Source of the DNA: Anaerolineaceae bacterium
GTDB taxonomy: Bacteria > Chloroflexota > Anaerolineae > Aggregatilineales > Phototrophicaceae
Length of the DNA stretch: 64,000 nucleotides
Assembly: GCA_020634165.1 (NCBI GenBank)
Contig: JACKCF010000001.1
Span: forward strand, 1,054,001-1,118,000
Reading direction: 5' to 3'
This document shows, piece by piece, positions 42,689 to 51,013 of this stretch; positions within the stretch are counted from its first letter, which is position 1; every line of letters starts with the position of its first letter. The position numbers and the translations under genes are program-made. The notes under the pieces were generated by a model that was not told where the DNA came from, did not search any database, and was given only the letters and a program-made list of their open reading frames with translations.

Positions 42689-44575
42689 TTATGTTTCCTG
42701 GCTCTCACTCATTAACGTTGCCAACCGCGCTTTTAGATCAGCCCGCTGGCGACGATATAAATCATGGTTGATCTGGCCCTGGTCGTGCATGGCATCCAAC
42801 TCGGCAATCTGCCGGATCAACTGCTGGATTTCCACCTCGGCAGAAGGGCCGCGTCGGCTGCGCCAGATGAACGCGCCGATAATCAGCACCAGCACCAGCG
42901 CAATCATCAGAATAACAGGCAGCACCGAATCCGATGATACCACTGTGGGGGCCACCTGACTGACGAGCGAACCTTGCAGCGTATAAGCCAGTGATGCTCC
43001 GCCATCTGCGGAAACATCCCCGCTGAAAAGTCGATAATCTACACCCGTGATATTTTGTGTTCCGCTTGGCAGCAGCACATCGCTGACGACATTGATATTT
43101 TCCGGCGCGACATAAACATTGACTTCGCCATCAATCGGGTACTGAAAAGGCTGGTCAATGACGGCTTCGGTTTCATACGGAATGAAGTATGTCAGGGCAA
43201 TGTCAGTTTCACCTGGCGGGATAGGGTCCGCGTAGACCATCGCGTACTGCTCTTGCACCACCAGGAAGCGCGGATCGTTCAACGGACTGAGCAGCACAGA
43301 CCCAGGCGGCAATTGAATCAACAGCGAGATGATGCCCTGCACACCGCTCTCTGTTGGCGCATTCAGCGCGAACTGGCGGTCGGAGCTGTTCTTAAAGCGA
43401 ATCCGTTGATTGAACACCAGCCCCGATGTCAGCTCACCAACATCGAGCTGATCGCGTGCAATCGTTGTATCAATCTGGCTGACGGTAATGACCCCAGGAT
43501 CGTCGATTGTTTCATACAGCGACAGGTCAATGGTGTTGTCGAGCAGCAGTTGATTGCTTGGCAGCACATCGCTGATGAAGAACTGATCGTTATACATCAC
43601 ATAAACGATGTAATCCTGCTCCGCTTCTGCCGGAACATCCATGAAGCTGTAGCTGCCATCCGCTTGCATCGGCGCGGTCATCGACTGAATGCCTGCTTCC
43701 TGGGAGCCATACCGCAGATTAACGTCCAGGCTGTCAGGCAGGGCTGCGCCTTCTGTCTCCATGCGGATCATGCCGCTGATAGTGACAGGCTCACCAGCCT
43801 GTGCCAGCCGAATAGCGGCATCGCGCGATGGCTCGAAATTCGTCAGACCAAGCGAGCGCACATACGCGACCGCCGCCCAGATATCGTCTTCGCTGTAAGT
43901 ATCCCCGTAGGCTGGCATATTCTCGCCGATGCCTTCATCGATGCTCACAAAGAAGTTGCGATCCGTCAGCGTGGCGGTATCGGCCACATGGGTGAAGTCA
44001 CCAGCCTGTCGTCCGGTATCGATCATCTCCGGCCCATCGCCGCGTCCCTCATCACCGTGACAGGAAGCGCACTCATCAGCGTAGATTTGCTGCCCACGTG
44101 CGATCTGCTCTGATGTACTGCGCAGGGAATGCACGTACATGGCGACATCCCAACGCTCTTGCTGCGTCAGGTTGTTGAGCCAGGGCGGCATCAAAGCATC
44201 GATATTGCCATAGGTGATGATGGTGTAGTAGTCAGCGGGTTTTTGTGTGCGGATATGTTCAGCATCAAGGAACGAGGGCATTGCTGGAACGCTGCCATCC
44301 TGCACCAACACGCCCTGGCCATCGCCAGCAGCACCATGACACTCTGTGCAGTTGCGCTGGAAAATAACGGCACCGTTGTGCAGGTCAGGGAGTTGCTCTG
44401 GGGCGTCTTCCTCAGTGAAAGAGGGAGCGCTTTCCGGTGTGGCCGTAGAGACAACTTCTTGCTCACCAGCCAACCCACCGCATGCGCCCAGGAAACTCGC
44501 CATCAGCAGGGTAGCGAGTAAAAACAATATGCGGCTGATGCTTGCAGAATGCCGTGCGTCATTCATGGGAATCAT
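42689..44575 (-). CDS. di-heme c-type cytochrome lipoprotein with a C-terminal membrane helix
   Basis: 628 residues. Lipobox LGAC (Cys 32), two cytochrome c domains with C76-T-E-C-H80 and C169-A-S-C-H173, each followed by GxxGDG-type loops and Met candidates (MPSF, MPAY). After these come a carboxypeptidase-regulatory-like beta domain (about 255-330), a further beta domain, one membrane helix (about 565-588) and a cytoplasmic coiled helix. Membrane attachment at both ends is unusual. It probably carries electrons from the bc-type complex at the outer face. Confidence 0.75.
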   Translation of the reverse strand: MIPMNDARHSASISRILFLLATLLMASFLGACGGLAGEQEVVSTATPESAPSFTEEDAPEQLPDLHNGAVIFQRNCTECHGAAGDGQGVLVQDGSVPAMPSFLDAEHIRTQKPADYYTIITYGNIDALMPPWLNNLTQQERWDVAMYVHSLRSTSEQIARGQQIYADECASCHGDEGRGDGPEMIDTGRQAGDFTHVADTATLTDRNFFVSIDEGIGENMPAYGDTYSEDDIWAAVAYVRSLGLTNFEPSRDAAIRLAQAGEPVTISGMIRMETEGAALPDSLDVNLRYGSQEAGIQSMTAPMQADGSYSFMDVPAEAEQDYIVYVMYNDQFFISDVLPSNQLLLDNTIDLSLYETIDDPGVITVSQIDTTIARDQLDVGELTSGLVFNQRIRFKNSSDRQFALNAPTESGVQGIISLLIQLPPGSVLLSPLNDPRFLVVQEQYAMVYADPIPPGETDIALTYFIPYETEAVIDQPFQYPIDGEVNVYVAPENINVVSDVLLPSGTQNITGVDYRLFSGDVSADGGASLAYTLQGSLVSQVAPTVVSSDSVLPVILMIALVLVLIIGAFIWRSRRGPSAEVEIQQLIRQIAELDAMHDQGQINHDLYRRQRADLKARLATLMSESQET

Positions 44576-44717
44576 TGCCTAACATGCGGTTGCTGCGGTA
44601 GAGCCAGCGGGTCGCCATAAGGTGGCGACCCCGCTTATCGGGCTTGGTTCCCGTGGTGGCCGCAACATGCTAGCCCTGTCAATTGAATCGTGTTGTCAGT
44701 TGCGTTGTTGCAATGAC

Positions 44718-45260
44718 CTATACGTTATCTTGCAGATGAATTTCATCGCCTGGTGTATTTTCTTCAAAGCGGCTGGGGCACTTCAGCAGCAGGTCAGTTG
44801 CATAAAAGACACCATCTTCGCCCAGCGTACCCGTCAGGATAGCTTGCGCTTCGTGCTCCAGCAGGTCAGGCTTGGCCGTATCCGCAATGAAAACGGGCAG
44901 TCGCGTGACGCCATCCAGGTTGACCGCTTCGTGGAGCGCGGTCGCTAAGTCTTCATACTCATCTGGCAAACTGGCGATGGTAAACGACAATTCACCGGCA
45001 TCACTGTTGTACTGGATCGTATCGCCGAAGACAGCACCGGTAACACGCACTGTCTGGCCGACGTACTGCGCATTGTGGACCACATCATCCACACTGACGA
45101 AGTATTGTGCGCCATTGCTCGTGCCGGAAATAATCAGGACGGCGATAGCAACCAGAATCAGCACACCACCAATCGCGAACTTCAGACGTTCGCTCTTGTT
45201 GTCGTTCTTCGGTTTTTCACCACCGGTAGAAGTGCCTTTTTGCCAGGTTAATTCAGCCAT
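44718..45260 (-). CDS. ccmE: heme chaperone CcmE, Cys-type variant
   Basis: 180 residues from the ATG with GGAG nine bases upstream. One N-terminal membrane helix (about 27-46) precedes the OB-fold of CcmE (YVGQTVRVTGAVFGDTIQY, then AQAILTGTLGEDGVFYATDLLLK). The usual heme-binding HxxxY is replaced: C161-P-S-R-F165 follows LLLK. Cys-type CcmE proteins (CxxxY) are known in archaea and some anaerobic bacteria; here the Tyr is also Phe. It binds heme covalently and hands it to apocytochromes. Confidence 0.87.
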   Translation of the reverse strand: MAELTWQKGTSTGGEKPKNDNKSERLKFAIGGVLILVAIAVLIISGTSNGAQYFVSVDDVVHNAQYVGQTVRVTGAVFGDTIQYNSDAGELSFTIASLPDEYEDLATALHEAVNLDGVTRLPVFIADTAKPDLLEHEAQAILTGTLGEDGVFYATDLLLKCPSRFEENTPGDEIHLQDNV

Positions 45261-45403
45261 GTGTTTTTTCTCCAAGAAAGACTAGCCAACCACGCATGAA
45301 TACAGCAATTTTGTTTACGGATGTCTATGCCTGTTATTATGCCTGACTGTCGCCACTTTGGGGCATTTTCTCATCTAAGACTACCTGACAATCATAACGT
45401 TTT

Positions 45404-45422
45404 GATGATGATTATCATGCCG
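45404..45422. promoter_or_regulatory. Fur-box-like sequence upstream of ccmE
   Basis: GATGATGATTATCATGCCG matches about 14 of 19 positions of the classic Fur box. It lies in the 190-base gap between the small membrane-protein gene and ccmE. Iron control of heme attachment would make sense, but one degenerate site is weak evidence. Confidence 0.3.
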
Positions 45423-45451
45423 GATGCCTTATCGCTGCGACAGTTGCGCAC

Positions 45452-45661
45452 TTATGACTCGTTGCTGGATGCCTCACGGCGGGACATCACATATCCGACC
45501 AGCAGGACAGCACCCAGGCCACTCAGCAGCAGCAGCATACTGATCCCTGGCGGGGCTGTTTCAACCGCTTCTGAAGTGGCTTCTTCCTGGGCCAATGCCG
45601 TTGCAGCCGTCATCAGCAGCAGGACAATCGTAAGAACTGTCGGGTTAAGCCGTGAGAGCAT
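45452..45661 (-). CDS. small single-pass membrane protein with signal peptide
   Basis: 69 residues from the ATG preceded by TGAGGAAG. A signal peptide (ending TALAQ), an acidic linker and a second hydrophobic helix (about 40-58) followed by SRREASSNES. The layout is of a small exported, C-terminally anchored protein. Located between the mono-heme cytochrome gene and ccmE, it could be a minor subunit of the cytochrome complex; no motif supports this. Confidence 0.55.
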   Translation of the reverse strand: MLSRLNPTVLTIVLLLMTAATALAQEEATSEAVETAPPGISMLLLLSGLGAVLLVGYVMSRREASSNES

Positions 45662-45790
45662 AGTCACTTCCTCAGTTTCTTTTATACAGGTGATCGCGCC
45701 CATTGTGTGCCAGCGAGCGAGATAACACATATCCACTAGACGTCTATTGTACCGCGTTCGCGCCAGTCTCAGAAGCGCAACTTGTCGCCA

Positions 45791-46531
45791 TTATTCGGTG
45801 TCTTCTGGCAATTGGTCCTGGCTCATCAGATATGCCACCAGATCAGCCAACTGCTGCACATCCATCCGCTGGCCGAAGTTGGTCGGCATCAGGTTAGCTG
45901 TATACCCTTCGACGATGTAATCATTGGGGTGCAGGATGCTCTCGACCAGGTAATGCACATCGCTATAGTCCTCGAACTGCGACAGAACCAACCGCTCCTC
46001 ATCGACGCGCGTCCAGGTGCCTTCGGTCGGTGGGGCCGCTTCGCCTTCATGGCAGCCGGAACACCCCAACGCGCTGCCATCGAGAGCCGGTTCCATCCCG
46101 TTGTACAGCAATTGGCCCGTAAAACTGTCGCCAGTCACGCTGTCGAGGTCTGCCAGGACCGCATCCATATCATCGCCGACAGCATTCGCTGCCAGAATCG
46201 TGCCTACATCCGCCAGCGACAGCGTATTCCCAATCAGCGCGTTGATTTCCAGCTCAGTCGGCTCGTAGCCGCAGTTGATCGCCAGTTGCTGGTAGATATT
46301 TGCCAGCCGGAAAAGGTTGCCTAGCGCCAGATCAGTATCGCCCTCAAAATCTGCTGGGAGCGCCGCCTGCAAGCTCTCGATCTGTAAAGCCAGATTATCC
46401 GGTTCGCAGGCATCGGCGCTGGTTTCGCCCTGGGCCAGCACCCAAAAACTACCTGACGTGACCATCACAGCCAGCAGCAAACCAACGACAAAACGATAGG
46501 ACAATGGGCGGCGACGGTTTTGCATGTTCAT
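45791..46531 (-). CDS. mono-heme c-type cytochrome, exported
   Basis: About 246 residues. A signal or anchor helix (ending VLAQG), a helical region with two Cys (CEPD and NCGYEP), then a cytochrome domain with C-S-G-C-H (near 157-161) and a likely Met ligand in NLMPTNFG. This C-terminal domain is closely similar to that of the di-heme cytochrome upstream (YIVEGYTANLMPTNF against YIVDGWNGGAMPTNF), so they are paralogs. Two nearby ATGs (46531, 46525) share one GGAGG; the first is listed. Confidence 0.8.
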   Translation of the reverse strand: MNMQNRRRPLSYRFVVGLLLAVMVTSGSFWVLAQGETSADACEPDNLALQIESLQAALPADFEGDTDLALGNLFRLANIYQQLAINCGYEPTELEINALIGNTLSLADVGTILAANAVGDDMDAVLADLDSVTGDSFTGQLLYNGMEPALDGSALGCSGCHEGEAAPPTEGTWTRVDEERLVLSQFEDYSDVHYLVESILHPNDYIVEGYTANLMPTNFGQRMDVQQLADLVAYLMSQDQLPEDTE

Positions 46532-46543
46532 CAATCCTCCAAC

Positions 46544-46575
46544 AAAAAACCCCCGCCAGTGTAGGGCAGGGGTTT
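46544..46575 (-). terminator. terminator inside the cytochrome block
   Basis: On the minus strand AAACCCCTGCC, 7-base loop, GGCGGGGGTTT then TTT. It lies between the di-heme and mono-heme cytochrome genes, so expression of the three bc-type genes may exceed that of the maturation genes. Confidence 0.8.
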
Positions 46576-46603
46576 CTGTATGACTAGATGGACTTGCAGT
46601 GGT

Positions 46604-48070
46604 TTATTCGCCGTAGCTCGCAACGTAGGCGATGATGTCGGCGATATCTTGCAGCGTCAACTGCTCGGCGAAGTTCGTCGGCATAGCGCCACCGTTCCAG
46701 CCATCGACGATATAATCATCGGGATACAGAATGCTATCGACGATGTATTCTTCTGCGGTATAACCCGCGAACTGCGGCTCATTCAGGCGTTGGCTGTGGA
46801 TATTCGCCCACTGTGTTGCCGTGTCAGGAGCAGCCGCACCACCCAGGTGACAACCAGAGCAGCCCAGACGTGCGCCTGTTGATGTAAATGCTGCACCTGT
46901 ATAGAGCTGTTCGCCGCGGCCAGCATCACCCGTGACATCCGCCAGTGCTTCGGTCACAGCAGCGACATCAGCGTTGTAAGGCTCACCCGCCAGATTTTCA
47001 ACGGGTTCGGCGTTAGCAACGAGCGCACTATCCGCAGGAATCTTGCCGAACTGCTGGACAGCATACAGATCATCAAGTGTCCAACCGTCACCCTTATCCC
47101 AGTTTAGGATATAGTGAACGATGTCCATGATCTTATCATCACTGAGCGGACCGCCAGCCCGTTGTGACCAGGCCACCATCTGGTTGTTATCCCAGACAAA
47201 CTGGCTGCCAGGACGACCGTGAATCAGTGTCGTCTGGACGTAGTCCTCAAGGGCACCACCGAAGCTGTACTGCGTCAGGCGGGCTGTGTTATCACGAACA
47301 ATCTGGGAAACCAGTCTCTGATCATCCGCAGCCAGGGCACTGGCAACACCGGGCAAATAACCAGCGATGAAAGCGGGTTCTAACGCGGCAAGCTGCTCCG
47401 CACGCTGGGTATAGAGCGGGTCCAGTTGTTCTTGCAGGGCAGTGATGTGCAGCGGCAGATTTTGCAGCAGCACATCACTAATCTGATCTTCGATATCGCC
47501 GCGTTCATCGTCAGTCAGGTCAGCATTATCCAACTGAGAAACCAGATCACGATACTGAACTTCAAGATCAGTGTAGTTGGTATCCGTCAGCGCGTTGATT
47601 TCCTCAATACGTTGAGCAATTTCAACGGCGCGTGCAGCACCTTCGTCCGTGTTACGGTCTAATGTGGCGATCTCAGCAAAGAGCGCCTGACGTTCGCCAG
47701 TCGTATCGTCCGTCAGCTCGTCGATTGTTGCCTGCATATCGTCAATCTGACGTTCATAAGCAGAAATCTCGACGTTCAGATCCGCCATATAGTCATGGCC
47801 GAACAACTGCGGGTTATTCAGACCAGGGGCACGGGCTGCAATGCCCAGGCCATGTGGCCCATGGCATGTCGAGCAGTTGGCGGCGAACAGTTCCGCGCCA
47901 CGCTCGATTGAACGCCCCATTTGTTCGTCTACGAAGGCCGCCATACGAGCCGGTTCATTGATGGCGACCCAGCCCAGCAGGACCATGATCGCGATGAAGC
48001 CGACAATGCCTGTAAAGATACGCCCTTCGAGCGATGGTATGACAAAATTGCTCAAGAAGCCTTTATTCAT
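46604..48070 (-). CDS. membrane-anchored di-heme c-type cytochrome with a coiled-coil insert
   Basis: 488 residues. An N-terminal membrane helix (about 18-37), a first cytochrome c domain with C66-S-T-C-H70, a long helical insert (about 95-240, strongly coiled-coil by its heptads), and a second domain with C404-S-G-C-H408 and Met candidate in GAMPTNF. It follows cytochrome b after 19 bases and is the probable cytochrome c subunit of the complex, replacing cytochrome c1 or f. Confidence 0.82.
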   Translation of the reverse strand: MNKGFLSNFVIPSLEGRIFTGIVGFIAIMVLLGWVAINEPARMAAFVDEQMGRSIERGAELFAANCSTCHGPHGLGIAARAPGLNNPQLFGHDYMADLNVEISAYERQIDDMQATIDELTDDTTGERQALFAEIATLDRNTDEGAARAVEIAQRIEEINALTDTNYTDLEVQYRDLVSQLDNADLTDDERGDIEDQISDVLLQNLPLHITALQEQLDPLYTQRAEQLAALEPAFIAGYLPGVASALAADDQRLVSQIVRDNTARLTQYSFGGALEDYVQTTLIHGRPGSQFVWDNNQMVAWSQRAGGPLSDDKIMDIVHYILNWDKGDGWTLDDLYAVQQFGKIPADSALVANAEPVENLAGEPYNADVAAVTEALADVTGDAGRGEQLYTGAAFTSTGARLGCSGCHLGGAAAPDTATQWANIHSQRLNEPQFAGYTAEEYIVDSILYPDDYIVDGWNGGAMPTNFAEQLTLQDIADIIAYVASYGE

Positions 48071-48089
48071 GCGCCTCTCGTCCTCTTAT

Positions 48090-49940
48090 TTAGTCGAAGT
48101 AAGCCGAGTCTTCGTGCAAGTAAATGTGCGCTGTGGCAATGCTACGATGGACAACTGGCTCACCCATTTCATCCAGAATTGGTTCACCTGTTTCTTCGTC
48201 CGTCAAATAGACGTATTGCGGCGTGCCGTCGTCGTTGTATTTTGGCTCACCAGCCTCAATAACAACAGTATCCCAACTGATCACCATATCGATGCGGCGC
48301 AGGTTATCCTGCCAGGGCGTGATGATGATCGCACCCCACGCATTCGGCAGTTCTGAAGCGCGATGCTGGATTTCTTCTTCAAGTTTCTCCAGTACGCTCA
48401 ACAACACCGGCGAATCATTGGGAACAACCGAGAACCGTGACGGTATCTGGTCAATGGGCAGATGGGCTTCGTTCAAATGCGCTTCAAGCTCATCAAACTC
48501 ACTGTCATCCAGATAGATGGGCACTTCCCTGATTTCTGCTTCAAACTGGGCGACAGCGTCGCGCGTCGTTTGGCCCTCTGGCACGAACAACTGCTCGGTT
48601 GTGTACATACCAGGGGCAGCCTGCGCGAAAGGCACGGTACGCATGGCACCAACTGCATTATGCGCGGGTTCCTTGGTCAGGTCATGCAGAATTTCCGTTT
48701 CAGCAGAAGTCGCAACTGCGAATTCTGGCAGACCCATGTAGCTGAGTACAGTGGCAAAGGAAATCAGAGCCATCGCAGCGGTCAGCATCCAGCGACGATG
48801 GGCGTAACGGCGGCTGGGGGTGACATCCAGATAGGGGATGGCAGCCAATAGGCCCAAGGCAGCCGTTGGGAAGAAAATACCCATCAGGAACTTGTCGCCG
48901 AGCTTCAGCGCACCCTGAATCCACAGGAAGTACCAGGGAGCGGTCGTACCGAGTGGCGTCACTTGCGGATCAGCATGATTTTCCAGCGGTGCATGGTAGA
49001 ACCAGATACATAGCACCGTCATGATGAAGGTTGTCACCGCAATCCACAGGATTTCATTGGAGAGAATATCCGGGATGTAGTACACGCGCTTATCCAGCGG
49101 GACGCGCTTGGCGGTATCTTCGCCAATGTTTTCCGTCTGGGGCGGCAGGCTGTGTCCGTGAATAATGACCTTGTAATAATGAACACCCGTGAAGATGAAC
49201 AGGAACAGCGGCAGCAGCAGCACATGCATCAAATAGAAGCGTAACAGACCATTCGCTCCTAATTCCGGCGCACCACGCACAATCAGGTTCACTTGCTCAC
49301 CGATAACAGGCGTTGCTTCTGCCATCGACGCACCGATTGTCACCGCCCATAGCGCCAACTGGTCCCAGGGCAGCAGGTAACCGGTAAAACTGAGCAGGCC
49401 CGTAATCACCAGCAGCAGCAAACCCGTAAACCAGGTGAACTGGCGCGGCTTTTTATAGCTGCCTGTGATCCACGTTCGCATCATATGCAGCGCGACGATA
49501 ATCACCATCGCTTCCGCACCCAGGCGGTGCATATCACGCATAAACTGCCCAAGCGGCACGTTGCTGAGGATACTCAGCATGTTGCCATAGGCAATTTCTG
49601 GCGATGGAGTGTACCAGAACATCAGCAGCAGGCCGGTGATCGTCTCAAAAACAACGAAATAAGTAGACAGCCAGCCCAAACGGAAAGTGGGATATACGCC
49701 CGTCATATCCTGATGGTAGTAACCTGGACGCATATGCATCCAGAAGCTATCCGCATGCGGTTGCAAACGCGGGTTGGGGCGGCGGCTTGCAGCCTCACCA
49801 CGCAGCGCCTCGCGGATATCCTGGATGTTCATACCCGCCGTCAGGCGCTCAACTGTCTCGTTGACGCCCTCTACGACGGCCTTACGCAAACCCTTTTCCT
49901 TTACATCATCGAGGAAAGAGGGAAACGGGAGGATCGACAT
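48090..49940 (-). CDS. cytochrome b of a bc-type complex, b6-type with fused subunit IV and C-terminal extension
   Basis: 616 residues. Heme-b ligands are H138/H152 in helix B and H239/H254 in helix D; the 15-residue step in helix D is the b6 pattern (14 in mitochondrial-type cytochrome b). PWDQ follows helix C. The C-terminal half has subunit-IV-like helices with APWYF (334-338) where PEWY is usual at the quinol site. Beyond about residue 410 is a soluble extension of about 200 residues of unknown fold. Transfers electrons from quinol to the Rieske protein and the low-potential chain. Confidence 0.9.
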   Translation of the reverse strand: MSILPFPSFLDDVKEKGLRKAVVEGVNETVERLTAGMNIQDIREALRGEAASRRPNPRLQPHADSFWMHMRPGYYHQDMTGVYPTFRLGWLSTYFVVFETITGLLLMFWYTPSPEIAYGNMLSILSNVPLGQFMRDMHRLGAEAMVIIVALHMMRTWITGSYKKPRQFTWFTGLLLLVITGLLSFTGYLLPWDQLALWAVTIGASMAEATPVIGEQVNLIVRGAPELGANGLLRFYLMHVLLLPLFLFIFTGVHYYKVIIHGHSLPPQTENIGEDTAKRVPLDKRVYYIPDILSNEILWIAVTTFIMTVLCIWFYHAPLENHADPQVTPLGTTAPWYFLWIQGALKLGDKFLMGIFFPTAALGLLAAIPYLDVTPSRRYAHRRWMLTAAMALISFATVLSYMGLPEFAVATSAETEILHDLTKEPAHNAVGAMRTVPFAQAAPGMYTTEQLFVPEGQTTRDAVAQFEAEIREVPIYLDDSEFDELEAHLNEAHLPIDQIPSRFSVVPNDSPVLLSVLEKLEEEIQHRASELPNAWGAIIITPWQDNLRRIDMVISWDTVVIEAGEPKYNDDGTPQYVYLTDEETGEPILDEMGEPVVHRSIATAHIYLHEDSAYFD

Positions 49941-49978
49941 ATTTCCAAAACCTCTCTTAGTGGCTACAAGAACGGCGT

Positions 49979-50575
49979 CTAATGACCCGGACCGAGAATC
50001 TTTGAACCCGTATTTACACGAATTTCCGCAATCGTCTTACCATCAGGGATCGGAATAGGACCGCCTGTTTCATCAGTTTCCGCCGATGTGCCATCTGTAA
50101 AGACAATCGTCGTACGGAACCGATCCAGGCCGCGCGGTGCGGGGCCTTCAATATAGGTACCATTGCGGGTGAATTTAGAACCGTGGCAGGGGCATTCAAA
50201 GCGCACATTAGACGCAACCCACTTCGGCAGGCAGCCAAGATGTGTACAAACACCATACAGTGCCAGCAGGCCATCATCTGTATTGCTGACGTGGAAGCGA
50301 CCGCCTGCTACCCAATCCGGCGCCGCGTTAACTGGTGGCAGATCGGCGGGGTCAAACGGGAAGATGCCACCGAATTCGCCTTCACGAAAGCGCGGGAAGA
50401 CGAACCAGATCAAGCCAGCAGTTGCCTGACCCAGCAGCAGTGCAATCGATGCGCCCCAGATGTAATACATGAACTCGCGGCGGGTTGGTGCATCCATACG
50501 AACAGCCGGCTCGGTGGTGGCTGTGGATGGCCTCGCAACGCTCGCGCGCTCAACTGCTTGGGATGTTGTTGCCAT
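49979..50575 (-). CDS. Rieske [2Fe-2S] protein of the bc-type complex
   Basis: 198 residues. A tail anchor helix (about 38-60) is preceded by RR-E-F (TRREFMYYIW), a twin-arginine-like export signal. The Rieske domain has cluster ligands C110-T-H112 with disulfide C115, and C128-P-C130-H131-G-S. It is the first gene of the operon, with GAGGAG before the ATG, and passes electrons from quinol to cytochrome c. Confidence 0.93.
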   Translation of the reverse strand: MATTSQAVERASVARPSTATTEPAVRMDAPTRREFMYYIWGASIALLLGQATAGLIWFVFPRFREGEFGGIFPFDPADLPPVNAAPDWVAGGRFHVSNTDDGLLALYGVCTHLGCLPKWVASNVRFECPCHGSKFTRNGTYIEGPAPRGLDRFRTTIVFTDGTSAETDETGGPIPIPDGKTIAEIRVNTGSKILGPGH

Positions 50576-51013
50576 ACAGCTAGGCTCCTCTTATAACGTG
50601 TCCTCAGCATCGAGGTGATGAATTGAATGCAGGTAATTATGACCCCTGCATGGTTAATTAGCAAGCTCAACTAGGGATTTAAAAAATGTCTTGTCAATAC
50701 TTGCCAACGACGATGTTAACATCTATATGCGAAAAATGTCACAAACGCATCTCTGAGAAATATAGCACATCAATCAGGTGAAGTCAAAGCACGATTGGGT
50801 CGTGCTAAACCAAAACTAAACGAAAGCAGATTATATTAGTTTATGGAGGTACTAAATAAATATTGTAGATATTAATGCGATTGGGGTGGCTCACGAATGT
50901 GCCTTCATCAACTGGAGCCTATATATAACAAGAAGGAAGGCGCGCTCAGCCGAGGTATCCCTTAACAGGGTTGCCTATTGCCTAGCCTGTGGCTGAGGGC
51001 CATAATAAGGTTC
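50576..51013. other. divergent regulatory interval between the Rieske gene and corA
   Basis: No gene. On the minus strand a consensus TTGACA (50697-50692) is followed at 17 bases by a poor CTAGTT. A GCACGA-TTGGG-TCGTGC hairpin (50789-50805) lies mid-gap. Just before corA is a leader stem CTCAGCC (50945-50951) with GGCTGAG (50991-50997), enclosing a CCC...GGG hairpin. The sequence does not match the M-box magnesium riboswitch as I remember it. Confidence 0.45.

Noticed and set aside
43055..44113. 352-codon plus-strand frame opposite the lipoprotein cytochrome
   Set aside because: The opposite strand encodes two CxxCH motifs and a lipobox; this frame is a shadow.
50941..51013. M-box magnesium riboswitch before corA
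   Set aside because: The leader stem is present, but the conserved M-box sequence blocks were not recognised.
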